From: Erinaceus europaeus
Lineage: Eukaryota > Chordata > Mammalia > Eulipotyphla > Erinaceidae
NCBI RefSeq assembly: GCF_950295315.1
Contig: NC_080177.1
Span: 77,965,096-78,029,095, forward strand
Direction of reading: 5' to 3'
Length of the DNA: 64,000 nucleotides
The notes under the pieces are model-generated. The model was not told the DNA's origin. It was given only the letters and a program-made list of their open reading frames with translations, and did no database searches. Within the stretch, counting starts at the first letter, position 1; every line of letters begins with the position of its first letter. A program made the translations under genes and the position numbers. Shown in pieces: positions 1 through 11,561 of this stretch.

Positions 1-100
1 TGAAGGTTGCTCTGTGCTGACAGCTCAGGGCTTCTGCTGCCATTTCATGCCCACACACCTGCACTGAGCCAGGCAGAATTCCTAGATAAAGATCATGGAG

Positions 101-245
101 TGTGCAGCCTCAGAGGCAGCACAGTGGACAAAGCGTCAGACAGGTTGACTTTCCACGTTGGTGCCTCACATCGCATATGCCAGTGATGTTTTAGCTCTTC
201 CTCTCTCTTCCTCAGATCAATAAAAAAAACAATAAATAAATATAT
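101..245 (+). mobile_element. SINE, B-type, diverged
   Basis: Head GAGGCAGCACAGTGGACAA and an AATAAATAAA tail. RBM25 intron downstream of exon 4. Sequence 246-762 shows only another weak B-like head near 366-425. Confidence 0.55.
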
Positions 246-762
246 GCACTATGAAATTAAAATTTTTAAATTCTGCCTCTCACCCTCATCAATAACAACA
301 ACAACAGCCCAGCAGGAGCAGTGGAAACGTGTAGGCGAAGCTCCATCTAATACAAAGAATGGAAACTGAGCCTGGACGGTGGCTAAGTGGTTTAATCATT
401 TGTGAGGTCCTGGGCTCCTCATCTAGCAACAAAGCCAGTTATTATGGAAATTGGTGAGAAAATTAAATATGGAATATATAACGGTTTTGTAATATTATAG
501 CACAGTGTTTTTAACCTTAGGAGACACAAGAAAAGTCTGGAGGTAAAATGGCATGTCATAGTTACTTGGAGATTAATCACAAGAAGTATGTACATGTATA
601 TCTGGAGAGAATGCAGATGTTGCAAACTGAATTATAAACTTATTTACTAAACTGCTTCTCAGCATTTCTATAGGACTGAAAATTTCCAAAGACAACTGAA
701 TCCACTTTCTGCTTTTATATCATAAATTAGAGATTTACAATGAAAACCAAAGTTTAACATAC

Positions 763-930
763 AGCAAGAAGTTGTCTAATAAGCATGTCTGAGGCTTTTT
801 CTGAAATGTTTCCAACAAAAACTGTAGTAGTAGGACCACAATTTTCATCATTTTCTTTAGCCTTTAAGCCTGGATGGTCCTTTCTTGCTCCCAAATGCTT
901 TCCAACCATGGACACAGTAGGTACTAGGAC
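763..930 (-). CDS. RBM25: RBM25 coding exon 4 (residues 53-108, start of RRM)
   Basis: Reading the minus strand from 930 to 763 gives 56 in-frame codons, residues 53-108 of the RBM25 family. They run from VLVPTVSMVGKHLGARKDHP through a Lys-rich linker to TTTVFVGNISEKASDMLIRQ and end LLA. The RNP2-like strand VFVGNI (about residues 89-94) marks the start of the N-terminal RRM. The acceptor is TACAG before 930 and the donor is GTATGT after 763; both junctions are phase 0. RBM25 is a nuclear RNA-binding protein (RRM, RE/RD-rich middle, C-terminal PWI domain) that acts in alternative splicing, including BCL2L1. The rest of the RRM is not in the window, so the gene continues past the left edge. 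Identification rests on near-identity with the human protein as I know it. Confidence 0.97.
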
Positions 931-1204
931 CTGTAGTGACGAAAACCAGTAAAACTAGGTAAGACAACTGAATTGTTTATGGGCTTCAATTAGGCTAACC
1001 CAATTTAAATGGTAATATATACCACATTACTACTAAGTTTCTATATAATAATCTAAATGCCCTAAAGCAGACAACATTTTTCTTAATGAAAACTTATTTG
1101 TGATAGGTAAACTTTACTAGGTCACCTCTTTAAAATGTTTAAGACATCAGGTGCAATGCAAAATTTTCAAATATATGGCAGCCTTGAAAATGGCAGTGGG
1201 GGGG

Positions 1205-1335
1205 GGTGGAAAAGGGAGATAGCATAACGGTTATGTAAACCAACTCTCATGCCTCACCCAGGTCGCAGGTTCAATCTCCCACACCACCATAAACCAGAGC
1301 TAAGCATGCTCTGATAAAAAAAGAAAAAAAGAAAG
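1205..1335 (+). mobile_element. SINE, D-type
   Basis: AGATAGCATAACGGTTATG head and a GGTTCAATCTCCC B box, with an A-rich tail. Confidence 0.75.
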
Positions 1336-1342
1336 GGCACAA

Positions 1343-1548
1343 AGGGGGTCAGGTGGTGGCACATGTGGTTAAGTGCTCACATTACTGTGCACAAGGACCC
1401 AGATTCAAGCCTCTGGTTCCACCTGCAGGAGCAAAGCTTCATGAGTGGTGAAGCAGGGTGTCTCTAGCTCACTCTCCCTGTCTCCCACTCCATTCTCAAT
1501 TTCTCTGTCTCTAGCCAGAACAAATAAGAAATAAAATTTTTAAAAAAG
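1343..1548 (+). mobile_element. SINE, C-type
   Basis: GGTCAGGTGGTGGCACATG head, CT-rich middle and an AAATAAAATT tail. Confidence 0.8.
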
Positions 1549-1596
1549 AAAAAACGGCACTCTCTAATTAGTAACAAATCTATTTTTTAAATTTTT

Positions 1597-1881
1597 AAAT
1601 TTATTTTCCCTTTTGTTGGGCTTGTTGTTTTCTTATTGTTGTTGTAGTTATTACTGTTATTGTTGATGATGTCATCGTTGTTGGATAGGACAGAGAGAAA
1701 TGGAGAGAAGAGGGGAAGACAGAGAGGGGGAGAGAAAGACAGACACCTGCAGACCTGCTTCACCGCCTGTGAAGCGACTCCCCTGCAGGTGGGGAGCTGG
1801 GGGCTTGAACCGGGATCCTTTCGTTGGTCCTTGTGCTTTGTGCCACATGCGCTTAACCCGCTGCGCTACCGCCTGACTCCC
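1597..1881 (-). mobile_element. SINE, A-type
   Basis: Head at the right end (GCCTGACTCCC reversed). Confidence 0.9.
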
Positions 1882-1950
1882 ACAAAACTTTTTTTTTCCT
1901 TTTTAATATATAGAAGTCTTGTCACAACTGTGGTCTGTAAGACTAAATAA

Positions 1951-2112
1951 CGAGGTGGTCTGGGAGGTGGCGCAGTGGTTAAGGAACTAGACTCTCAAGC
2001 ATGAGGCCCTGAGTTCAATCCCTGGCAGCACATGTACCAGAGTGATGTCTGGCTCTTTCTCTCTCTCCTCCTATCTTTCTCATTAATAAAATTAAAAATA
2101 AAAAAAAAAAAG
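1951..2112 (+). mobile_element. SINE, B-type
   Basis: GTGGTCTGGGAGGTGGCGCA head; A-run tail. Confidence 0.85.
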
Positions 2113-2162
2113 CCTAACTAATGGGCCACTTCACTAGAGAAGGCGTGACTGAACTTGGCCTT

Positions 2163-2290
2163 CTGGCCCGAGAGGTGGTGCTGGGCTAAGGACTCTTAAA
2201 TATGAGGTCCCAAGTTCAATACCAGAAATCCTATGTGGAGTGTGCTCTTTGTTTAATCATGAGTTTAAAAAAAAAAAAAAAAAAAAAAAC
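2163..2290 (+). mobile_element. SINE, B-type, diverged
   Basis: CCGAGAGGTGGTGCTGGGC head with a long A-run. A further B-like remnant follows at 2440-2527. Confidence 0.55.
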
Positions 2291-2740
2291 TTGGAAGGGG
2301 GCTAAACAGATAGGTGAAAGGAAGGAGTATAAAGTTACGATCACCAATTTCACTTCTAATTTTTTAATTTCTCCTAGCACCATTCCCTACATTTTCTCTC
2401 CCTCTCCATTAAGAACAAACAAAAAACACTGTGTTTATTACTTAACCAGAGTTCAACCCCCAGCGTAGCATATGACACAGTAATGCTCTGGTTCTTTTTC
2501 CCTCCTCTCTAATAAATAAAAATTAACCTTAGCAAAAAAAGTTCAGATAGGTCAGATCATTCTCCCATCTTACAAGACTAAAACAATGTGAAGGAATAAG
2601 TCAAAAGTCCTAAATCTGTAACAGCACATATGTTAAAGAGGATAGAGCAGATGAAGAAAATGATAAAAAATTATTAACTCAGTGAGAGTATTTTAGAGGC
2701 AACTGACTGTTGTGCCGAGCTGAGTAAGAAATAAGGAACA

Positions 2741-2876
2741 AGTGTTCCTGGAGGTGGCACAGTGGATAGGCTAAAGCATTGGACTCTTAAGCATGAGGTC
2801 CTGAGTTCAATCCCCAGCAGCACATGTGCCAGAGTGACGTCTTCTTTCTCTTTCTCATGAATAAATAAATAATGTA
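2741..2876 (+). mobile_element. SINE, B-type
   Basis: TGGAGGTGGCACAGTGGAT head and ATGAATAAATAAATAA tail. Confidence 0.8.
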
Positions 2877-2905
2877 ATACACACATACTCTCACCACTTT
2901 CACAT

Positions 2906-3116
2906 TGGGGCCAGGTGGTGGTGTACCTGGTTGAGCCTACACATTACAGTGTACAAATACCTGGGTTCAAGTCCCTGGGTCTCTGAGCCCACCTGCTCCC
3001 CACTTACAGGGGGAATGAATGCTTCAGGAGCAGTGAAGCAGAGCCTCAAGTCTCTCACCTTCTCTATACATGCCTCTCTCAATTTCTCTTGTCCCTATCC
3101 AAAATAAATAAATGCA
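2906..3116 (+). mobile_element. SINE, C-type
   Basis: Ends 75 bp from RBM25 exon 3. Confidence 0.75.
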
Positions 3117-3191
3117 TCTGTTTATCAAGCTTTTAAGCAGTAAAATTATCACAGTTCCCAACACCTGCCCCCTTTTTAAATGAATACTTAC

Positions 3192-3241
3192 AGTTGGAGC
3201 AGGAGCCATAATGCTCATTGGCACAGGAATCATTGGGGTTC
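3192..3241 (-). CDS. RBM25: RBM25 coding exon 3 (residues 36-52)
   Basis: A 50-nt exon on the minus strand encodes TPMIPVPMSIMAPAPT after completing Gly36, whose first base comes from the upstream exon. The polypyrimidine tract TTTTTTTTAG precedes 3241 and the donor GTAAGT follows 3192. The peptide belongs to the Pro-rich N-terminus of RBM25, before the RRM. The phase works: 106 coding nt of exon 2 plus 50 nt is 52 whole codons, and exon 4 then continues in phase 0. It is too short to stand out as an ORF. Confidence 0.96.
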
Positions 3242-3267
3242 CTAAAAAAAAAATTATTATAGTAAGT

Positions 3268-3437
3268 CTTGGGCCAAGCTGTGAGGGCTCACCCAGTAAC
3301 ATGCACATATTATTCAAGCCCCGGGTTACCCCCTGCAGGAGGGAAGGTTCATGAACAATGAGCAGTGCTGTAGGTGTCTCTCTCCCTATCTCCCCCTTTC
3401 TTCTCAGTCTCTCTCTGTCTCTATCCAAAATAAATAG
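3268..3437 (+). mobile_element. SINE, C-type, diverged
   Basis: Starts 27 bp upstream of the RBM25 exon 3 acceptor side, so the exon is tightly framed by SINEs. Confidence 0.6.
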
Positions 3438-3774
3438 CAACTGGAAATGTAGGACTAATGAAAGATAAAACTCTTATCTTTTGCTAGAGACAGAGAGAGC
3501 AAGAGGGGGTGGGGGTGGGGGAGACCACAACATAGAGCTTCCCACAATGTCATGATGTCTCCATACATATCACCAAGGGCTTGTGCCTGGGTCATGCATT
3601 TGGGTAACACAGATGCCCTATATCTGGCTCCAAGTGCCTTCTTTTCAAAATTAATGTAGTGTGTTATGAATACACATACAACACTATTTTGAAATCATAA
3701 AAGGCAACCACATCATGTTTCTGACTGTAGTCTTAAGATACAAATTTGAGTGTATGTGAATAAAAAGGGTGTGG

Positions 3775-3899
3775 GCCAACATCTGAGAGCCAGCAAAAAA
3801 GTGTTGGGCCCTCAAGCATAAAGCCCTAAATCTAATCCTTGGGAATACAAAGTCAAAGTAGTACTCTGGTTCTTTCTTTCTCATTAATAAATAAATCTT
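3775..3899 (+). mobile_element. SINE, B-type, diverged
   Basis: Recognised from the TCTGGTTCTTTCTTTCTCAT tail followed by AATAAATAAATC. Confidence 0.55.
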
Positions 3900-4017
3900 G
3901 GGGGGGGAAAAAAACTTGAAAAATTTTTTATAAATCTACTAGTGAAGAAATTAAGGTACTGACTTTTCATTGTCACATTTTGATTCTAAATAACAAGCTT
4001 CATTCATCTTTTTAAGA

Positions 4018-4152
4018 TTAATTAAATCATGTTAGAGACAGACATACATACACATCATCACCAGAGCATAACTCTCGATCATGTGGTGCTGGGGATAGAA
4101 CTTGGGACCTCATATGTCCAAGTCCAACATTTTATCCACTGTGCAATCTTGA
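4018..4152 (-). mobile_element. SINE, B-type, diverged
   Basis: Reverse copy with GGGATAGAACTTGGGACCTC. Confidence 0.55.
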
Positions 4153-4215
4153 CAGCTGCTTAAGCCTCAATCTCAAATCCTTAAATTTCTTCACAAAAAT
4201 GAAGTTAAACTACTA

Positions 4216-4460
4216 TTTTTTATATTTATTTTCCCTTTTGTTGCTGTACTTGTTGTTTTTGATGTTGTCGTTGGATAGGACAGAGAGAAATGGAGAGATG
4301 GGGAAGATGGGGGGGGGAGAGACACCAGCAGACCTGCTTCACCACCTGTGAGGCGACTCCCCTGCAGATGGGGAGCCAGGGGCTTGAACCAGGATCCTTA
4401 TGCCGGTCCTTGTGCTTTGCACCATGTGTGCTTAACCCACTGCGCTATCGCCTGATTCCC
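4216..4460 (-). mobile_element. SINE, A-type
   Basis: Nearly full length, 380 bp from RBM25 exon 2. Confidence 0.85.
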
Positions 4461-4842
4461 TGTACTCTACTATTAACACTATTCAAAAAAGAATTGAGAT
4501 TATATAAATATAGCAATAAAAATCAAGATAATGGATTCTGAACATTATGGCTCAGGACAGTATGCTAAAGCTATTCTAAAGTAAGCCCACTCTGGGAAGA
4601 TTTACATGCCTAATGCCCCAGAGGCAGAAGGTTCAATTCCCAGCACTTCATGACAGTGCTGAGCAGTGCTATAGTCGTCTCTCTCCTCTTTCCTCTAACT
4701 GGTCAGTGGGATTTTGGGGGCTCGTGAAAGAACAGAGAACCAGAAATAGCACATCCTTAGAAAAAGTGGGAATTTTCCTTCTCTGAGTCCAAGTCCTTCC
4801 ATCAAATTAGTAAAGCCCACTGAAGGGTAACCACAAACTTAC

Positions 4843-4963
4843 CTGGAGGTACAGGTGGAGGAAAGCCAGGAAATTGTGGGGGTGGGATCCCTGGAGGGAG
4901 TGCTGGGATTCCCATGGGAGGGCGATTCAAATGAGGGGGGAAAGACATTCTTACTGCAGCAGT
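4843..4963 (-). CDS. RBM25: RBM25 exon 2 with start codon (CDS 4843-4948)
   Basis: The minus strand reads acceptor TTCTTTCTTCAG, then 15 nt of 5' UTR, then ATG at 4948-4946. The peptide starts MSFPPHLNRPPMGIPALPPG and continues in the same Pro-rich style to PPVPPG. The donor GTAAGT begins at 4842. This is the conserved N-terminus of RBM25: low-complexity, Pro-rich and probably disordered. The start is chosen because it is the family start and lies just inside the exon. The apparent continuation past 4843 is intron. Confidence 0.97.
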
Positions 4964-5604
4964 CTGAAGAAAGAAATCATAACAAATCATTTTATTTGAA
5001 AACTTCACCATTTGATGCACCTGGTTTGCTGCCCTTCATTTTTAGATTATCTGCAAAATTCCAAAGTTTTCTTACCCCAAGGAGTTGGCAAAGACCCTCT
5101 TTTCTCTGTCTGTCCATTGAGAGTTTTTAAAACTTAGATCTTTTCTAAAATAAGTTCCCAAAATGTACACGATCTAAGTTCAGCATAGACTCCTACAATC
5201 ATACGGGAATACATATAAAGGAAGAAAAAAATGTTGAGGTTCAGTTAATATCCAAAAATTAAACACCAAACATCAATGAATCTTTTAAAACTAAACTCAG
5301 AATTCAGAAAGATATCTACAAGTTTTTTCTAAATGTTATGATGCATTCATTATTTTTTAAACACACATCAGTATCCTGAAACTAAAGTTACAAGTATTTG
5401 TTGACTTAAGGCTGACCATTTATTTCCTCAAGGGCAAATGAAAGTGTTAGTGAATTCTGAGGTGGAAGAAACAACCCGACATCAGGGCACATATTAATAA
5501 CTGTTCCAAAAAAAAAAAACAAAAACAAATTAAGTCATAGTTTGCTGAAAAGTAAAAAAAGCAGACTTGTTAACTCTTGAATAAAATCTGAGAAGCAGTG
5601 GCTT

Positions 5605-5735
5605 GGGCCAGTAGAGTGAGTGCCTTGTCATGCATGTGGCCCGGGTTCAAATCCTGGTACCACATGGGAGGTACTACCGCATGGAGTTAAGTCCTGCATC
5701 TCTCCCTCCATCAGAATGAGAAAGCAGCCCAGGAA
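5605..5735 (+). mobile_element. SINE, E-type
   Basis: CCCGGGTTCAAATCCTGGTA B box with an older, variable body. Confidence 0.4.
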
Positions 5736-5828
5736 TAGTGAACTCATGAGTGTGCAAGGCCTCAGCTCTACCAAAAAAAATTTCAAAACCAGAAGCTAGC
5801 ATTTGATTTCTAAAAATACAAGAACAGA

Positions 5829-5988
5829 GGCTGAGAGATAGTAGATAGAGGATATGCCTTACCATGCTTGGGGTCCTGGGTTCCATCCCTGGCACCACAC
5901 GGGAGCACCATGGACAACACCAAAGGGAATTTTGGTGCTTTCTCTCTCTTTGTCTAAGTATATGTAGAATTAAAAAAAAAAAAAAAAA
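5829..5988 (+). mobile_element. SINE, E-type
   Basis: GGGTTCCATCCCTGGCACCA B box and an A-run tail. Confidence 0.45.
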
Positions 5989-6212
5989 GTGGGCTAGCTG
6001 TAAAATAGCTCACCTGAATAGCAAGCTGCTTTGTCTTGAGTGCAGCCTGAGTTCAAACCTGGCCCCCACCACACTGTAAGTTTCAGTACTACGGCTTTAA
6101 GCCAGTATGCCTACCCCTATCTGGGGAAAAACTGGGCTAAAGAGACCACTAAGTGGTATACATAGGCAAAGTCCTCTGTTTATTCCCCAGTGCCAAGTAA
6201 AATAAAAATTGA

Positions 6213-6340
6213 GGTGACCGGAAAGTCAGACTTGTAAACTTGAAGCTCCTGGTTCAATCCAGCACCGCATGTACTGGGTTTAAATTCAGGCTTCGCTCAC
6301 GAAACTCTCTCACATACGTATAAATAAATCTTTAACAAAC
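6213..6340 (+). mobile_element. SINE, B-type, diverged
   Basis: Ends ATAAATAAATCTTT. Confidence 0.55.
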
Positions 6341-6414
6341 CCATTTTTAGAAATTTAAGAACACTCTGAACTTTGCTTCACTTGAATAGTAACATGATTA
6401 AAAGGAGCTTAATG

Positions 6415-6672
6415 TTGGGAGTCAGGCGATAGCGCAGCAGGTTAAGCACGGGCATAAAGATCCCGGTTCGAGCCCCCGGCTCCCCACCTGCAGGGGAGTC
6501 GTTTCACAGGCAGTGAAGCAGGTCTGCAGGTGTCTGTCTTTCTCTCCCCCTCTCTATCATCCCCTCCCCTCTCCATTTCTCTCTGTCTTATCCAACAACG
6601 ACATTAGTAACTACAGCAATAAAATAATAAGGGCAACAAAAAGGAATAAATTTTTTTTTTTTAATTTTTTAA
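6415..6672 (+). mobile_element. SINE, A-type, with target duplication
   Basis: Flanked by AAAGGAGCTTAATG (6401-6414) and AAAGGAACTTAATG (6673-6686). Confidence 0.92.
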
Positions 6673-6710
6673 AGGAACTTAATGCTATCCTTTAAGAAAA
6701 CATAAGTAGT

Positions 6711-6852
6711 GGTCCAGGAGGTGGTGCAGTGGATAAAGCATTAGACTCTCAAGTATGAGGTCCAGAGTTCCATCCCCGGTAGCTCCTGTAACAGAGTGAT
6801 GTCTCTCTCTCTCCTCCTACCTTTCTAGTAAATAAATAAATAATCTTTAAAA
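6711..6852 (+). mobile_element. SINE, B-type
   Basis: Full-length head and AATAATCTTT tail. Confidence 0.85.
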
Positions 6853-6877
6853 AAAGAAAAAAGAAAACAGAAGTAGA

Positions 6878-7042
6878 GGGCCAGGCAGTGGTGCACCCTG
6901 TTGAGCATTACCATGAAAAGGACCTGGGTTCAGACCCCCAGTCCCCACCCGCAGGAAGCAGGCTTCACAAGTGGTGAAGCAATGTGCAAGTGTCTCCCCT
7001 CACCTCCTCCTCTGCTCCTATCAAATTAATTTTTTTTTCTTT
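6878..7042 (+). mobile_element. SINE, C-type
   Basis: GGGCCAGGCAGTGGTGCACC head. Confidence 0.8.
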
Positions 7043-7329
7043 AAGGGAAAAAAATGGTTGTCTAGAGCAGTGAATTCATCATGAAGACACTGAGCCCCAG
7101 AGATAACCCTGGTGGCAACAAACAAGCAAGAAAAAAGCCAAAGAATTTTTATCTTAACACACTATTGACCAAGACCACCAGGTAAAGGAGAAACATGTAG
7201 GGTATCCAAGGGCATTTTTTGCAGAACTTCATTCCCTTATCTTATTTTCCCAGAGCTCTGCTCTGGCTCATGGTGGTGTGGGGGGTTGAGGCAAGGACTG
7301 TGGAGCTCCAGGCATCCGTCTCTGGCACA

Positions 7330-7490
7330 ACCATTAACACATATTACAACATGGAAGGAGCTGGGTTCAAGCTCCCAGGCCCCAACCTACAGGGGAGGAA
7401 GCTTCATGAGTGCTGAAGCAGTGTTAAGTGTCTCTCTCCCCACCTACCCCCTCCCTCTCCATTCTCCGATTCTATTCAAAAATAGGAAAA
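7330..7490 (+). mobile_element. SINE, C-type, partial
   Basis: Body with GGGTTCAAGCTCCCAGGCCC and a CT-rich end. A D-like reverse fragment lies at 7255-7325. Confidence 0.55.
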
Positions 7491-7878
7491 CCAGGACAGT
7501 CAACACCACACACCAGTGATGCCACTGAAATTAGTGTATCCTGTACACTGGAAAAAGAGCCCCACATTTACTCTCTAGTGAAGGGCTCCTATAGTGTGAA
7601 GCTCTTAAAATGTGCCCGCTGTGTACTGTCAATGTGCTGTGTGTGTGCTTTCTTCTTGAATAATTTTGTACACCTTTCATTTAGTTTGCCTATTTCTCTA
7701 ATTAAAGAAAGATACAGAAAGAAAAACACCAGAACACTGCTCAACTCTGGATTATGGTAGGGCTGGGGATCTAATTTTGGACCTCAGTCTTGGTCACAAA
7801 AGTCTTTTGCTGCTCTCCAACGTTTAAATTTCTTTTGTGCTACGTTATCTTCAGAAAAGAGAAGGAAAAAATTGCCTG

Positions 7879-7962
7879 GAGCTGGGGGTTGCAAACCTGG
7901 TTCAGTTCACATGGTGCCATGAGCAAAGACCTGGGTTCAAGCTACCCCCTCCCTACGGGGGA

Positions 7963-8001
<39 letters not shown>

Positions 8002-8065
8002 CACACTTCACTGCATTTATCTCCCTTTCCTGTCTCAATGTCTCTGTCCTATAAAAAGTAAAAAT
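7879..8065 (+). mobile_element. SINE, C-type with internal (CA)n
   Basis: The (CA)n sits where the CT-rich middle begins. Confidence 0.7.
7966..8000. repeat. (CA)n microsatellite
   Basis: A CA run embedded in a C-type SINE. Confidence 0.9.
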
Positions 8066-8068
8066 AAG

Positions 8069-8428
8069 GGAGCCAGGCAGTAGCACAGCGGGTTAAGCGC
8101 ACATGGTGCAAAATGCAAGGACCAACCTAAGGATCCCAGTTCGAGCCCCCAGCTCCCCACCTGCAGGGTGGTTGCTTCAAGCAGTGAAGCAGGTCTGCAG
8201 GTGTCTGTCTTTCTCTCCCCGTCTTCCCTTCCTCTCTCCATTTCTCTGTCCTATCCAACAACGACATCAATAACAACAACAACTACAACAATAAAACAAG
8301 GGCAACAAAAGGAAATAAATATAAAAAAATAAAAACTAAAGGAAAAATGGCTGCTAGGAGCGGTGGATTCACAGCGCCGGTGCTAATAATCAACACAGTG
8401 ATAATAACCCTGGTGGCAATAGAGTGAA
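8069..8428 (+). mobile_element. SINE, A-long
   Basis: The 3' module is diverged (AATAACCCTGGTGGC). Confidence 0.85.
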
Positions 8429-8454
8429 AAAGAAAAGGAAATAGAAAGTCTTCC

Positions 8455-8638
8455 AGGGCTGGGTGGCGGCGCACCTCACTGAGCACACACATTACAGGTC
8501 ACAGAACCCAGGTTCAAGCCCCTGGTCCCCACCTGCAGGGGAAGCTCACAAGCAGTCAAGTATCACTGCAGGTGTGCCTCTCTCTCTCCCTATCTCCCTC
8601 TTCCCTCCAGTTTTCGTTGTCTCCATCCAAAAAAGATG
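8455..8638 (+). mobile_element. SINE, C-type
   Basis: GGGCTGGGTGGCGGCGCACC head. Confidence 0.8.
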
Positions 8639-9063
8639 ACAGCTATATACAGTACATTTCTTCCACGTCCTAGCCTGTAGCCCCAACAGCTTGGTAGAGG
8701 TAGGTATCATTGTAGTTTAAGTATTTTTAGATATAAACTAATAGATCATTTTGTTTTGCTGCAAATATAATCATACTATATTGTTATGTACATTTCTCCC
8801 TCTATTGTTAATATCTCTCATAACTCATAAAATTCTAGTCAATTCAATATAGTAATAAACATAAGGTAAACCATCAACACTGATGATCAACTCCACATTT
8901 CAGCTCTAAAAAGTAAACCTTAAAACGTTTCTGGAAAAAAAAAAAGTCTCTGGATTATTGGACATATAAACCTCAACATTTGCTTGAGTAATTCTGCAAA
9001 ACAGATCATTAATACACTACGCACACTGAGTTGAGATTATACAAATGGTCATAGAAAGACTTC

Positions 9064-9310
9064 AGGGGCCAGGTGGCGGTGGCTCACCTGGGTAAGCACA
9101 CACATTATATAGTGCGCAAGGACCCAGGTTCAAGACCCTGGTCCCCACCTGCAGGGAGAAAGCCTCACAGTGGTGAAGTAAGGCTGAAGGTGTCTGTCTC
9201 TCCTTCCCCATTTTATTCCCCTTTCCCACTCAATGACATCAGTAACAGTAATAATAACTACAACAACAAAAAACAAGGGCAATAAAAGGGAAAATATTAA
9301 AAAATTTAAA
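9064..9310 (+). mobile_element. Chimeric SINE (C-type head, A-type tail)
   Basis: The first 165 bp are C-type. From about 9230 the sequence is the A-type CAATGACATCAGTAACA tail. Confidence 0.75.
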
Positions 9311-9589
9311 AAAATGAAAAATAAACAGAGATTGTCCTTATATAAGTTCTTGTTTACCATTTTAATACTCTATCTCAGTACTTCCTGAGGGCAGCTATTA
9401 TTACCTGTTGAATAAATAACCAGTGAATGAAATCAGTAAACAGATAAATCAAGGATGTCATTAAACAAATTTATTAAAAAGCTGCCATGTACCAGGCAGG
9501 TACCGTGCTAGCAGTGATCAGTGCCTAGCCGTAATAGTTACAGAGACTGGGCCAAAAATTCTTTTTTTTTAAATGGTTTTCTTTTATTT

Positions 9590-9855
9590 ATTTTTTATAT
9601 TTATTTTATTTATTTATTCCCTTTTGTTGCCCTTGTTGTTTTACTGTTGTAGTTATTATTGTTGTTGTCGTTGTTGGATAGGACAGAGAAAAATGGAGAG
9701 AGGAGGGGAAGACAGACACCTGCAGACCTGCTTCACCGCCTGTGAAGCGACTCCCCTGCAGGTGGGGAGCCGGGGGCTCGAACCGGGATCCTTATGCCGG
9801 TCCCTGTGCTTTGCGCCACCTGCGCTTAACCCACTACGCTACAGCCCGACTCCCA
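9590..9855 (-). mobile_element. SINE, A-type
   Basis: Full-length reverse copy followed by a B-type head fragment (9877-9915). Confidence 0.9.
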
Positions 9856-9977
9856 AAAAAAACCATATATTTATTGTGGTCCGGGAGGTGGTGCAGTGGC
9901 TAAGGCACTAGACTTGTTTGGAACTACTTTTCCCCAAATGTGAGACATAAACATCTTTTTAAATTGCTACATTCTTG

Positions 9978-10125
9978 GGGGCCAGGCAGTGGGTCACTAG
10001 GTTACCATGTACAGGGACTTGGGGTCAAGCCCCAGAACCCTGGGGGGAGGCTTCGTGAGAGGCAAAGCAGTGCAGCACATGTCTCCCTTTTGCTAGCACT
10101 GTCTCCACCCCGCCCCCAGCTACAT
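9978..10125 (+). mobile_element. SINE, C-type, diverged
   Basis: GGGGCCAGGCAGTGGGTCAC head. Sequence 10126-10320 has only a weak tRNA-like B box. Confidence 0.55.
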
Positions 10126-10321
10126 TCTTAGCACTGAAACTGTTTGGTGAGCTCCACAAACAGCTCAATACTATAGCGCAGAACCTGCATGGCGGGGGTC
10201 CCAGAGGCCCAGGCTCAAGCCTCAACACAACCACATCCCAAAGCTGATCAATGCATGATTTCTCTATCATTATCTACCTCTCATAAAAGCAATTATTTCA
10301 CAAAAATGAAAATGAATGCAG

Positions 10322-10455
10322 GGCGAGGGGGTAGATAGTATAATGGTTATACAAAAAGACTTTCCTGCCTGAGACACCATAGGCCCAGGTTCAATCTTCC
10401 ACACCACAAGCCAGAGCTGAGCAGTGCTCTGCTAATAATAATGAGCATGATGATG
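10322..10455 (+). mobile_element. SINE, D-type
   Basis: GGGGGTAGATAGTATAATGG head. Confidence 0.75.
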
Positions 10456-10479
10456 AATTATTTAAAGAAAAGAAAATGA

Positions 10480-10615
10480 GGGCTGGGGTAGACAGCATAA
10501 TGGTTATGCAAACAGACTCTCACGCCTGAGACTCCAAAGTCCCAGGTTCACTCCCCTGCACCACCCCATAAACCTGAGTTGAGTAGTGCTCTGGTTAAAA
10601 AAAATAAGAAGAAAA
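10480..10615 (+). mobile_element. SINE, D-type
   Basis: A second D copy in tandem orientation. Confidence 0.75.
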
Positions 10616-10675
10616 AGAAAAAAAATTAAAAAAAAAAAACATTTTGCTGAATATTAAAAATATTTTTAGTATTTT

Positions 10676-10936
10676 GTTTTTATTTATTCCCTTTTGTTGC
10701 CCTTGTTTTATTGTTGTGGTTATTACTGTTGTCATCGTGGTTGGATAGGCCAGAGAGAAATGGAGATGGGGAAGACAGAGAGGGGGAGAGAAAGACAGAC
10801 ACCTGCAGACCTGCTTCACCGCCTGTGAAGTGACTCCCCTGCAGGTGGGGAGCCGGGGCTTGAACCGGGATCCTTACGCTGTTCCTTGCGCTTTGCGCCA
10901 TGTGTGCTTAAGCCACTGTGCTACTGCCCGACTCCC
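10676..10936 (-). mobile_element. SINE, A-type
   Basis: Full-length reverse copy. Confidence 0.9.
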
Positions 10937-11174
10937 TGAATACAGATTTTATCTCAATAAATTTCATACCAAAAGGGGAAGACAGCCCCAGGTTCAATCC
11001 CAGACACCACCATACGCCAGAACTCAACAGTGCTCTGGGTAAGACAAACACCACCACCACCCACCAAAAACTACATAAATCTACATGTGCAAAGAGCCAG
11101 ATTCAAGCCCCCGTCTTCCCTTGAGTGTGTAGGTGGGGTGTGTCAGTCGTAGAGCTACAGATTTTTTAAAAACA

Positions 11175-11428
11175 TTTATTTTTATTTATTTTTCCCTTTT
11201 GTTGCCCTTGTTTTTATTGTTATCGGATAGGTCAAGGAGAAATAGAGAGATGGGGAAGACAGAGGGGGAGAGACAAAGATAGACACCCGCAGACCTGTTT
11301 CACCATATGTGAAGCAAACCCCCCCCCCCCCGCAAGTGGGGAGCCGGGGCTTGAACCGGGATCCTTAGGCCGGTCCTTGCACTTTGTGCCACCTGCACTT
11401 AACCCGCTGTGCTACCGCCCGAGTCCCC
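11175..11428 (-). mobile_element. SINE, A-type
   Basis: Reverse copy with a C-run at 11322-11331. Confidence 0.88.
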
Positions 11429-11561
11429 AGATGTTTTTTTCTCCTCTCTCCTTTAGCACCTCTCCGCTACTCAATTTCTCTTTGTCCGCTGAAATAAATA
11501 TAAATCGTCTTCCCCTTCCCTCTTGGTTTGTGTCTATCCAACACATAAATAAAATGTATTT

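Larger units (their letters stand above)
931..3191 (-). other. RBM25: RBM25 intron 3
   Basis: Bounded by the donor GTAAGT at 3191-3186 and the acceptor AG at 932-931. It holds SINE copies listed separately. The stretch 931-1200 has no recognised repeat or coding signal. Confidence 0.9.

Noticed and set aside
6418..6500. tRNA genes called from SINE heads with A and B boxes
   Set aside because: The heads lack paired acceptor and anticodon stems and are followed by SINE bodies. Only 50220-50292 folds as a tRNA.
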